A stretch of DNA of 11,398 nucleotides from a bacterium (GCA_023267475.1 JAHFND010000015.1:1-11398), one strand, 5' to 3'. Positions 1 to 5,504 are shown, counted from the first letter of the stretch. Numbers and translations are program-made. Notes: a model not told the origin generated them from the sequence alone.

Positions 1-720
1 TATTGTAGGAACAAAGAATGCCCAGCTCAACATCTAGAAGGTCTTATTCATTTTGTTAGTAAAAAGGGAATGAATATTGAAGGATTGGGAGAAAAAATAA
101 TTGAGACATTCCACGACCTTGGACTTATTACAGATTTTGTTTCTATCTTTAAATTAAAAAAAGAAGACATCGAGGGCTTAGAAGGTTTTGGAGAAAAAAG
201 CGCAGAGAATATTATTTCTTCAGTCAACAGCGCTAGAAGTGCACCGCTACACAGGTTTATTTACTCGCTAGGTATTCGTCATGTGGGCGAACAAACAGCA
301 AAGGATATCGCAAAACATTTCGTTACATTAGATAGATTAAGAGAGTCATCTATTGAAGAGTTGTCACATGTAGAGGGGGTCGGAGAAAAAGTTGGAGAAG
401 AAATTATTTTATACTTTAAGTCTAAAGAAAATCAAAAACTTATAACTGGTTTGCAAAAAGAAATAAAAATAATAAATGAAGTCACTGCGCCAGACGGGAA
501 ATTATTTAATAAATTATTTGTAATCACAGGTACACTTCCGACTTTATCACGCGATGAAGCGAAAGAATTGATAGAGAAAAATGGAGGTAGAGTGCAGTCA
601 AGCGTGTCATCTAGAACTGATTATCTTTTAGCTGGAGAAAATGCAGGATCTAAATTAACTGATGCAGAAAAAATCGGCACAAAAATTATTTCTGAAGATG
701 ACTTAAAAAACATGTTATAA
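1..720 (+). CDS. ligA: NAD-dependent DNA ligase LigA, C-terminal part (5' end outside window)
   Basis: LigA seals nicks in duplex DNA using NAD+ in replication and repair. The frame is open from base 1, so the visible 239 residues are the C-terminal third of a protein usually near 670 residues. The first residues, YCRNKECPAQ, hold the last two cysteines of the four-cysteine zinc finger. Helix-hairpin-helix repeats follow, visible as GLEGFGEKSAENI, GIRHVGEQTA and VEGVGEKVGEEI. The last ~75 residues form a BRCT domain, with LFVITGTL near its start and the TDYLLAGENAGSKL segment typical of LigA. The NTase and OB domains lie upstream of the window. The internal ATG at 70 is not the start, because the zinc-finger homology extends before it. 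The stop at 718-720 is directly followed by gatC, so the genes are probably cotranscribed. Confidence 0.96.
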   Translation, partial: YCRNKECPAQHLEGLIHFVSKKGMNIEGLGEKIIETFHDLGLITDFVSIFKLKKEDIEGLEGFGEKSAENIISSVNSARSAPLHRFIYSLGIRHVGEQTAKDIAKHFVTLDRLRESSIEELSHVEGVGEKVGEEIILYFKSKENQKLITGLQKEIKIINEVTAPDGKLFNKLFVITGTLPTLSRDEAKELIEKNGGRVQSSVSSRTDYLLAGENAGSKLTDAEKIGTKIISEDDLKNML

Positions 721-729
721 TTGTCTTAT

Positions 730-1014
730 ATGTCTATAACTATAGAGGATTTGGAAAATCTATCGACACTTGCACGTATCGATGTTACAGATGAAGAAAA
801 ACCTAAAATGCTCGCTGACATGCAGGCTATTTTGGGTTATATCTCTGAAATAAATTCTGTAGAAGGAAGTCTGTCTAAAGAAGTGAATCCTCATCATAAT
901 ATTACTCGTCCAGATGTAATTACACATGAGACTGGTTCAAACACAAAGGCGCTATTAGATGAAGCACCAGCGACTGAAAATGGCTATGTAAAAGTGGAAC
1001 AAGTATTTAAATAG
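730..1014 (+). CDS. gatC: Asp-tRNA(Asn)/Glu-tRNA(Gln) amidotransferase subunit C
   Basis: GatC is the small scaffold subunit of the GatCAB amidotransferase, which converts mischarged Glu-tRNA(Gln) or Asp-tRNA(Asn) to the amidated form. The 94-residue product has the normal family length. Its start, ITIEDLENLSTLARIDVTDEE, is the classic GatC N-terminus, followed by MLADMQAILGYISEIN and the conserved late segment around RPD. I chose ATG at 730 over TTG at 721 because ATG is the stronger start and the family N-terminus follows within a few residues. Neither start has a Shine-Dalgarno sequence. The gene follows the ligA stop with a few bases between, and its TAG at 1012-1014 abuts the gatA ATG, which implies translational coupling. 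Confidence 0.93.
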   Translation: MSITIEDLENLSTLARIDVTDEEKPKMLADMQAILGYISEINSVEGSLSKEVNPHHNITRPDVITHETGSNTKALLDEAPATENGYVKVEQVFK

Positions 1015-2427
1015 ATGAATAAGACACTTAAACAATTACATGAAGAATTAAAATCTGGCGCTATTTTAGTAGAGGATTTGGTATCTTCATATATAAAAGT
1101 GATAGATGAAAAAGATAAAGAAGTACATGCATTACTTGGTATGTATTCTGATGGTTTAATTTCTTCTCAGATAAATAAAGCAAAAGAAATGTTTAAGAGT
1201 GGCACAGATACAATTCTTACTGGTATCCCTGTAGTTTTAAAAGATAATATTTTAGTTAAAGGAGAACATGCGACAGGCGCTTCAAAGATACTTGAGAATT
1301 ATGTGGCTACTTATGATGCAACTGTTGTAAAAAAACTTAAAGATGCAGGAGCGATACTAATTGGGCGTGCAAACATGGATGAATTTGCTATGGGTGGTTC
1401 TACAGAAAATTCCGCATACGGAGTTACGAAAAATCCACATGACACCACAAAGGTGTCTGGCGGTTCATCTGGTGGGTCAGCTGCAGTTGTAGCGTATGGT
1501 GGTGTTCCTGTATCACTCGGATCAGACACAGGTGGGTCTATTCGTCAGCCAGCATCATTTTGTGGAGTTGTTGGTCTTAAGACTACTTATGGTAATGTGT
1601 CACGATACGGTGTTATGGCTATGGGAAGTTCACTAGATCAAATCGGTCCATTTGGTAACAGTGTGGGAGATGTGGAAGAGATTTATAAAATTATAAGTGG
1701 TTACGACACGCTAGATAGCACTTCATTAAATGAAGAAGAGAGAAAAGTAAAAAATGGAGATTTTAAGAAAGTGATAGGAGTTCCTATGGATTTTATTTCT
1801 CGTGATGGAATAGATAAAGAAGTGTTAAATAATTTTAGTGAGAGTTTGGAAAAGTTAAAAGGTATAGGTTATACAATAAAAGATATAAGTATTCCAAATT
1901 TAGAGAAAGCTCTTTCTGTATATTATGTTCTTATGCCAGCAGAAGTATCTAGTAACTTAGCTCGTTACGATGGTATACGCTTCGGACTTTCCAATCCAGG
2001 AGACACAAGTATCAGAAGTTATTTTGAATCACGTACCGCAGGATTTGGGTCTGAGGTTCGTCGTAGAATATTATTAGGCACATACGTGTTATCTTCTGGA
2101 TATTATGACGCGTATTACAATAAAGCTAATTTGGTGCGAGATATGCTTATAAAAGAATTTACAAAAGTATTTAATGAAGTAGATGTAATAGCTACACCGA
2201 CTTCTCCAGTTCCCGCTTTTACAATTGGAGAAAAGTCACAAGACCCACTTTCTATGTATTTAGCTGATATATTTACTGTGCCTGCAAATATTGTAGGAGT
2301 TCCAGCTATTTCTGTACCAAGTGGAAAAACTGAGAATGGCTTACCTCTTGGAATACAGTTTATAGCATCACTAAATCGTGAAGATATACTATTCACTACC
2401 GGACGTGACTTTGAAAAGTTATACTAG
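1015..2427 (+). CDS. gatA: Asp-tRNA(Asn)/Glu-tRNA(Gln) amidotransferase subunit A
   Basis: GatA is the glutaminase subunit of GatCAB: it releases ammonia from glutamine and feeds it to GatB, which amidates the tRNA-bound amino acid. The 470-residue protein is a full-length amidase-signature enzyme. The Ser-cisSer-Lys triad is visible as Lys76 in PVVLKDN, Ser151 in the GGSSGGSAA loop and Ser175 in DTGGSIRQPA. These spacings match those known for GatA. The flanking segments GRANMDEFAMGGSTENSAYG and SRYGVMAMGSSLDQIGP are also characteristic. The start codon abuts the gatC stop. gatB, needed for the complete enzyme, is not in the window, so the locus is split. The product is cytosolic and the gene looks intact. 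Confidence 0.97.
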   Translation: MNKTLKQLHEELKSGAILVEDLVSSYIKVIDEKDKEVHALLGMYSDGLISSQINKAKEMFKSGTDTILTGIPVVLKDNILVKGEHATGASKILENYVATYDATVVKKLKDAGAILIGRANMDEFAMGGSTENSAYGVTKNPHDTTKVSGGSSGGSAAVVAYGGVPVSLGSDTGGSIRQPASFCGVVGLKTTYGNVSRYGVMAMGSSLDQIGPFGNSVGDVEEIYKIISGYDTLDSTSLNEEERKVKNGDFKKVIGVPMDFISRDGIDKEVLNNFSESLEKLKGIGYTIKDISIPNLEKALSVYYVLMPAEVSSNLARYDGIRFGLSNPGDTSIRSYFESRTAGFGSEVRRRILLGTYVLSSGYYDAYYNKANLVRDMLIKEFTKVFNEVDVIATPTSPVPAFTIGEKSQDPLSMYLADIFTVPANIVGVPAISVPSGKTENGLPLGIQFIASLNREDILFTTGRDFEKLY

Positions 2428-2442
2428 GAGAGATAACTTCTC

Positions 2443-3819
2443 ATGAATTCTTTATCTATAGATTATCTTTTTAATAGAATCTATGATGTATTACTTTGGA
2501 TAAAGTATGTGTGGCTTTTCGATATTTTACGTATTGATCCACAGAATTATTTAGATGAGCATGCAAATAGGACTTGGGACGGTCTTCGCGATCGTGGGTG
2601 GTTTGATGATTATCTTGCAGCAAAAAATATGACAATGCCCCAGGTAGATGTTCATCTTTCTTTATGGCAAAGAGTTTTAGAAAAATTCGGTTATAAGTTA
2701 CCAGATTCTGATGGCGATGGAATCCCTGATGTAATAGATTCTAGTCCTTATGATTCACATAATTTATCAGCAGCACAATTAAAAGAAAGATATCAAGAAG
2801 ATTATACTTTTTGGGATAATGTACGAGATATTTTTGGTATAGGCCCTAAAGATTCTGATGGAGATGGAGTACCTGACAGTTATGAATTATCTCACGGAAT
2901 GGATCCAAATAATCCTGATTCTGACAGAGATGGATTATCTGACGGGCAAGAACTTGTCATGGGTACAGACCCACTTAATAATGACACTGATCATGATGGT
3001 GTATTAGATGGACGAGACGAAGCACCGCTAGACGGAACCATTTCTTCTATTGGGCCAGATTCTGATGGTGATGGGGTTAGTGATAAAATAGAAAAAATCT
3101 TAGGAACTGATGTTCTTAAAAAAGATACAGATGGTGATGGTATCCCAGATAGTATGGATACATATCCAATCGATCCGAATAATATAAGCCAGGTTTCGTT
3201 ATTTGATTTTTCAAAACACACAGACGGAGTTATTTTTTCTATACAGAATCCAGTGCTCGCATTTTTTGCTAGCTTGTTATCTATACTAGCTATACTGGTT
3301 ATTATGGTTTTGGTTTACGCCTCCGTTAGATGGTTCGTGTCATTTTTACAATCACTTGATCATTACGATCATCATTTTTACGATGAGCACGAAAAAAATA
3401 CTGATCTTCATAAAATAGAAGATAAGCGAGATGTGTTTATGGAAGTGCCTAATTTACCTGTTAGTGGCATAGAAACACCAACAACTCCTCCTGCCGAAGA
3501 AGAATATGTGAAGCATCCACGTTTTGCGATTATTGAAGGGTATTTAAGTAGTCCTAGTGAAGCACTTTGGAGAATTGGATTATTAGAAGCGGATAATATG
3601 TTACTAGACGTTCTAGTAGAAAAAGGATATCAGGGGACAAATGTTGCAGAATTATTGAAAGATGCACATTTTAAAACTGTCGGACTTGCATGGGATGCAC
3701 ATAATATACGTAATCGTATTGCACATGATGGTTCTAACTTTGTTCTTACTGAACGTGAAGCAAAGCGAGCGTTTACATCATACGAATCAGTGTTTAAGGA
3801 GTTGAAAGTAATAAGATAA
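2443..3819 (+). CDS. Membrane protein with six thrombospondin type 3 calcium-binding repeats and a C-terminal HEPN-like helical domain
   Basis: I cannot give this 458-residue protein a function. Six acidic repeats of the thrombospondin type 3 / EF-like form DxDxDGxxD lie near residues 88, 137, 159, 181, 206 and 228; such loops bind calcium. One clear transmembrane helix spans about residues 270-297. An acidic, His-rich linker follows, with a Pro/Thr stretch near 345-352. The last ~100 residues look like an alpha-helical soluble domain ending in WDAHNIRNRIAHDG, where Arg423-x4-His428 matches the HEPN RNase motif form. The N-terminus has only a weak hydrophobic stretch (residues ~13-30) and no clear signal peptide, so topology is uncertain. 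If the repeats are outside, the C-terminal domain is cytoplasmic. The gene follows gatA by 15 bases, with an AGGAG (2427-2431) about 11 bases before ATG, and ends at a terminator. Confidence 0.85.
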   Translation: MNSLSIDYLFNRIYDVLLWIKYVWLFDILRIDPQNYLDEHANRTWDGLRDRGWFDDYLAAKNMTMPQVDVHLSLWQRVLEKFGYKLPDSDGDGIPDVIDSSPYDSHNLSAAQLKERYQEDYTFWDNVRDIFGIGPKDSDGDGVPDSYELSHGMDPNNPDSDRDGLSDGQELVMGTDPLNNDTDHDGVLDGRDEAPLDGTISSIGPDSDGDGVSDKIEKILGTDVLKKDTDGDGIPDSMDTYPIDPNNISQVSLFDFSKHTDGVIFSIQNPVLAFFASLLSILAILVIMVLVYASVRWFVSFLQSLDHYDHHFYDEHEKNTDLHKIEDKRDVFMEVPNLPVSGIETPTTPPAEEEYVKHPRFAIIEGYLSSPSEALWRIGLLEADNMLLDVLVEKGYQGTNVAELLKDAHFKTVGLAWDAHNIRNRIAHDGSNFVLTEREAKRAFTSYESVFKELKVIR

Positions 3820-3820
3820 T

Positions 3821-3855
3821 AAAAATCACAGTTTAAAAACTGTGATTTTTATTTT
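3821..3855. terminator. Bidirectional intrinsic terminator between the ligA operon and tRNA-Asp
   Basis: A perfect 14-bp stem (AAAAATCACAGTTT with its complement, loop AA) ends in a T-run on both strands. It lies just after the stop of the repeat protein and a few bases beyond the 3' end of tRNA-Asp, which is read in the opposite direction. It therefore serves two convergent transcription units. Confidence 0.9.
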
Positions 3856-3858
3856 GTG

Positions 3859-3932
3859 CGCAGTCGATGGGATTTGAACCCACGACCCCCGCCGTGACAG
3901 GGCGGTGCTCTAACCAGCTGAGCTACGACTGC
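3859..3932 (-). tRNA. tRNA-Asp (GTC)
   Basis: The minus strand folds into a standard 74-nt cloverleaf. The acceptor stem GCAGTCG pairs with CGACTGC over 7 bp, with discriminator G73, the expected aspartate base. The anticodon stem CCGCC/GGCGG carries loop CTGTCAC, anticodon GTC (plus-strand 3896-3898). The T-arm has the usual GTTCAAATC. CCA is not encoded, because CAC follows the discriminator, so CCA must be added enzymatically. A TAAAAT box ends 8 bases before G1 (plus 3941-3946), so the primary transcript may begin at or next to the mature 5' end. The 5' part and its upstream flank are duplicated at 4036-4064. Confidence 0.96.
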
Positions 3933-3981
3933 ATGATTTTATTTTACTACAAACAAATATTTAATTTGCTAAGGGCGTTGT

Positions 3982-4064
3982 AGCACCGCCATGCAGTGCT
4001 CACTATATTCTGTCGAGGTAAACCTCTCGAGCTTTAGCTGCGACTGCATGATTTTATTTTACTA
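3982..4064 (-). pseudogene. Degenerate fold-back copy of the tRNA-Asp promoter and 5' half
   Basis: Plus positions 4036-4064 repeat 3921-3949 with one mismatch in 29 bases, covering the -10-like region and the first ~11 bases of tRNA-Asp. Reading on along the minus strand, similarity to tRNA-Asp becomes patchy and is interrupted by an inserted hairpin around 4013-4030. GAGCACTGC (a near copy of the tRNA's GAGCACCGC) then appears, followed after ATG by GCGGTGCT, an inverted copy of the same segment. The two form an 8-bp hairpin at 3982-4000 whose one imperfect pair is G-U only in the minus-strand RNA. No anticodon loop or T-arm remains, so this is not a functional tRNA. It could be a duplication scar or a small non-coding RNA. 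Confidence 0.7.
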
Positions 4065-4106
4065 ACTGTAACATTCTAACAGAAAATTAGAATCCGTCTA
4101 AGCGGG

Positions 4107-4180
4107 TGTCAGTGGGAGGGATCGAACCTCCGACCTAAGGCTTATGAGTCCTTCGCTCTAACCAACTGAGCTACACTGAC
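4107..4180 (-). tRNA. tRNA-Met (CAT), elongator type
   Basis: The minus strand gives a 74-nt cloverleaf. Acceptor GTCAGTG pairs with CACTGAC over 7 bp, T8 A9 are canonical, and the discriminator is A73. The T-arm is GGAGG/CCTCC with loop TTCGATC. The anticodon loop CTCATAA carries CAT (plus 4144-4146). The anticodon stem AAGGA/GCCTT has an A31-G39 mismatch next to the loop, which is unusual. The acceptor lacks the C4-G69 and C5-G68 pairs of tRNA-Ile2 read by TilS, but has C3-G70 and G5-C68 as in elongator Met, so Met is favoured over Ile2. The 1-72 pair is normal, so it is not the initiator. CCA is not encoded (CCC follows A73). Confidence 0.9.
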
Positions 4181-4203
4181 ATATTTTATTTAACAATTCT
4201 TAT

Positions 4204-4282
4204 CTCATAAGCCTAAAGGATAATAGCACTTATGGGACTTTGTCTCAAACCACTCTGATACACTGACATATTTTTATTCTAC
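4204..4282 (-). pseudogene. Degenerate fold-back copy of the tRNA-Met promoter and 5' half
   Basis: Plus 4259-4274 repeats 4172-4187 exactly over 16 bases, covering the tRNA-Met 5' end and part of the upstream flank; the flank resembles further with small changes. On the minus strand the similarity continues as GTCAGTGTA, TCAG, TGGTT, GAG and CCCATAAG, roughly down to the anticodon loop. It then turns round: AGGCTTATGAG (minus strand of 4204-4214) is an 11-base inverted copy of the tRNA-Met anticodon arm at 4138-4148. Its CTTATG can pair with the CATAAG just upstream, forming a hairpin. No T-arm is present, so it cannot be a working tRNA. The layout closely parallels the copy upstream of tRNA-Asp. 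Confidence 0.7.
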
Positions 4283-4294
4283 ACTATTTACACC

Positions 4295-4325
4295 GAAGCG
4301 CCCGCCACTACGTGGCGGGCGCTTC
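4295..4325. terminator. Very stable GC-rich hairpin, probable terminator of the fMet tRNA unit
   Basis: A perfect 14-bp stem of GAAGCGCCCGCCAC with loop TAC lies 29 bases beyond the 3' end of tRNA-fMet on the minus strand. Neither side has a good T-run, so it is a weak textbook intrinsic terminator. It shares the GAAGCG-type stem of the helicase terminator at 6849-6877, which suggests a common terminator style in this genome. Confidence 0.6.
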
Positions 4326-4354
4326 TTCCCAATTTTGTCACGTAGCACTACTTG

Positions 4355-4425
4355 TTGCGGAGACCAGAATCGAACTGGTGTCCCGAGGTTATGAGCCTCG
4401 TGAGTTACCTCTACTCCACTCCGCT
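4355..4425 (-). tRNA. Initiator tRNA-fMet (CAT)
   Basis: The minus strand gives a 71-nt tRNA. The six pairs GCGGAG/CTCCGC (positions 2-7) are flanked by an unpaired A1-A72, the mismatch that marks initiators for formylation and against EF-Tu. The A11-U24 D-stem pair is also initiator-like. The loop CTCATAA carries CAT. The anticodon stem is CGAGG/CCTCG, so two of the usual three consecutive G-C pairs are kept and the 29-41 pair is A-U. The D-loop is short and the variable loop has 4 nt. CCA is not encoded (CAA follows A73). Upstream on the minus strand, TGGTATAAT (extended -10, plus 4457-4465) and a small ACACT/AGTGT hairpin precede the gene. Confidence 0.93.
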
Positions 4426-4456
4426 ATATTTTTCAAACACTTTTAGTGTGTTCGAT

Positions 4457-4465
4457 ATTATACCA
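4457..4465 (-). promoter_or_regulatory. Extended -10 promoter of tRNA-fMet
   Basis: The minus strand reads TGG-TATAAT, a perfect -10 hexamer with the extended TGn element. It lies 31 bases before A1, which predicts a ~25-nt 5' leader to be removed by RNase P. No good -35 is visible at the right distance, as expected for an extended -10 promoter. Confidence 0.7.
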
Positions 4466-4501
4466 TAAAGATACTTGTTGTGGAAGGTCTAAACACTAAA
4501 T

Positions 4502-4530
4502 TTGTCCTCGTATTCTTTTTTTGCTACGCT
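4502..4530 (+). promoter_or_regulatory. Candidate promoter of the small membrane protein gene
   Basis: TTGTCC (4502-4507), a 17-base spacer and TACGCT (4525-4530) preceded by TGC form a plausible extended -10 promoter. The -10 ends 8 bases before the ATG at 4539, so the transcript would have almost no leader. Confidence 0.45.
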
Positions 4531-4538
4531 AGAAATTC

Positions 4539-4847
4539 ATGTTTTCTTTTTTGTCGGAGCAATTTTTCTCTAGTTTCATAAAAAATATACAGAAAAAATT
4601 TTCTTCTGTATATTTTTTTGTTCCCTTTATTTTAATGTTTTTTATTGGTGTTATTATAAGATCTTTAGAATTATTTCCAATTATAGGGAAAACTATAGCT
4701 ATCATACGTCAACCACTTGTAATTTTCCTTTTCGGGATATATTGTACGGCTTATCCTACGTATTTGGTTATTTTATTTTCATTTTTCCCAATAAAATATA
4801 TTTTTCCGCTTTATGTGGTTGGATTTATCGCAGTATTTGCAATGTAG
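4539..4847 (+). CDS. Small hydrophobic membrane protein, unknown function
   Basis: I do not recognise this 102-residue protein. After a polar, Lys/Phe-rich N-terminus (residues 1-22), it is almost wholly hydrophobic. Probable membrane segments are at about residues 23-44, 55-80 and 82-101, with positive charges at 41 and 57 (Arg) and 86 (Lys) between them. No catalytic motif is visible. There is no Shine-Dalgarno sequence, but a candidate extended -10 promoter ends 8 bases upstream of the ATG. It lies 40 bases before the HIT gene on the same strand and diverges from tRNA-fMet. Such AT-rich hydrophobic frames can arise by chance, so it is less certain than its neighbours. Confidence 0.55.
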   Translation: MFSFLSEQFFSSFIKNIQKKFSSVYFFVPFILMFFIGVIIRSLELFPIIGKTIAIIRQPLVIFLFGIYCTAYPTYLVILFSFFPIKYIFPLYVVGFIAVFAM

Positions 4848-4867
4848 TTTTATAATTAGTGATCTTC

Positions 4868-4876
4868 TGTTAGAAT
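4868..4876 (+). promoter_or_regulatory. Extended -10 promoter of the HIT gene
   Basis: TGT-TAGAAT forms an extended -10 element ending 11 bases before the ATG at 4888. The expected start of transcription is ~4883, leaving a leader of about 5 bases and no room for a ribosome binding site. Confidence 0.5.
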
Positions 4877-4887
4877 AATTGATATAA

Positions 4888-5298
4888 ATGTCTTCAATTT
4901 TTACACAAATAAGAAAGAAGGAGGTTACTGGCCAAGATATTATCTATGAAGATGACAAAGTCTTTATTTTTCTTGCTAATAAACCTCACACTGAAGGGCA
5001 TTCACTTATTATGCCTGTAGAAGAAGTCGGTAGATTTGAAGAACTAAGTCCAGAACTTTTTGCATACATGTCAAATATTGCACAAAAATATGCGAAAGTT
5101 TTAAATCAAATTTATATACCAGAGAGGATTGGTATGGTGATTTATGGTTTTGAGATAGATCATGTACACATTCATATTATGCCTATTTGGAAAGATCGCG
5201 GTGTTTGGAGGTCAGGGGATATTCCAGAGGTATCTATAGAAGAGTTAAATAAAGTTACTGAAAAAATAAAAGCTGTAGCATCAGAATATTTAGTCTAG
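4888..5298 (+). CDS. HIT-family nucleotide hydrolase/transferase
   Basis: HIT (histidine triad) proteins hydrolyse nucleoside phosphoramidates, dinucleoside polyphosphates or related adenylates through a covalent nucleotidyl-histidine. The 136-residue protein has the family length and the triad DHVHIHIMP, with His92, His94 and His96; His94 is the expected nucleophile. The N-terminal half shows the family pattern IYEDDKVFIFLANKPHTEGHSLIMP, reading as beta strands around the conserved GH-L-I-P turn. The exact substrate cannot be told from sequence. The protein is cytosolic. The gene is probably monocistronic: an extended -10 lies just before its ATG, and the strong helicase promoter follows it. 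There is no Shine-Dalgarno sequence. Confidence 0.93.
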   Translation: MSSIFTQIRKKEVTGQDIIYEDDKVFIFLANKPHTEGHSLIMPVEEVGRFEELSPELFAYMSNIAQKYAKVLNQIYIPERIGMVIYGFEIDHVHIHIMPIWKDRGVWRSGDIPEVSIEELNKVTEKIKAVASEYLV

Positions 5299-5331
5299 GC
5301 TCACTCTTTTTTATTGAAATCAGCTGTACGC

Positions 5332-5360
5332 TTGACATTTATTAGCTTTTTTGCTATAAT
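5332..5360 (+). promoter_or_regulatory. Perfect consensus sigma70-type promoter of the helicase gene
   Basis: TTGACA (5332-5337) and TATAAT (5355-5360) are both exact consensus hexamers with an optimal 17-base spacer. Transcription should start near 5367. It is the strongest promoter in the window and drives a gene with a long leader. Confidence 0.93.
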
Positions 5361-5366
5361 AGTCAC

Positions 5367-5504
5367 ATTATTTCCTTTATGGATATCGTTAGTTAGTCAG
5401 TTGATTTGACTTGTTTTGCGATAACCATATATCTATCACTCAGATAGACATGGCTTCAATCGAAAGAAGTTGAGCGCAAATAATCAAATTAACTAAATTA
5501 TAGT
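5367..5504 (+). ncRNA. Structured 5' leader of the DEAD-box helicase mRNA, candidate cis-regulatory RNA
   Basis: The ~138-nt leader is rich in complementary segments found by eye. TTAGTTA (5389-5395) pairs with 5490-5496, TTGATT (5401-5406) with 5482-5487, and TTTGCG (5415-5420) with 5475-5480, making a long interrupted closing helix. Inside, hairpin A (5425-5453; CCAT/ATGG and TCTATC/GATAGA) and hairpin B (5454-5474; a bulged stem ending in a GAAA tetraloop) sit side by side, giving a compact three-way junction. The outer helix ends 8 bases before the ATG, so folding could affect ribosome access. I do not recognise a known riboswitch class. Leaders that mediate cold or helicase feedback are known for bacterial DEAD-box genes; that role here is inference. 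Confidence 0.55.

Noticed and set aside
3921..4064. attL/attR-like repeats from an element integrated at tRNA-Asp
   Set aside because: Integrases normally duplicate the tRNA 3' end; here the 5' end and promoter are copied, only ~90 bases lie between, and no integrase is present.
4107..4180. tRNA-Ile2 (CAT read as lysidine-AT)
   Set aside because: The acceptor lacks C4-G69 and C5-G68; C3-G70 and G5-C68 fit elongator Met better. Not fully excluded.
4204..4267. A functional second tRNA (Leu/Ser type with long variable arm)
   Set aside because: No T-arm consensus and no closing acceptor strand could be found; the anticodon stem does not pair.
4295..4325. Mobile inverted-repeat element (MITE)
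   Set aside because: A single 31-base hairpin with no target-site duplication; the similar GAAGCG stem at 6849 is a terminator.
5379..5474. Upstream mini-frames in the leader (MDIVS and MASIERS)
   Set aside because: Very short, no Shine-Dalgarno, expected by chance; mentioned only as a side possibility.
5415..5480. A known riboswitch class (GEMM/c-di-GMP or TPP)
   Set aside because: The three-way shape and GAAA loop are suggestive, but the conserved core bases of those classes are not seen.
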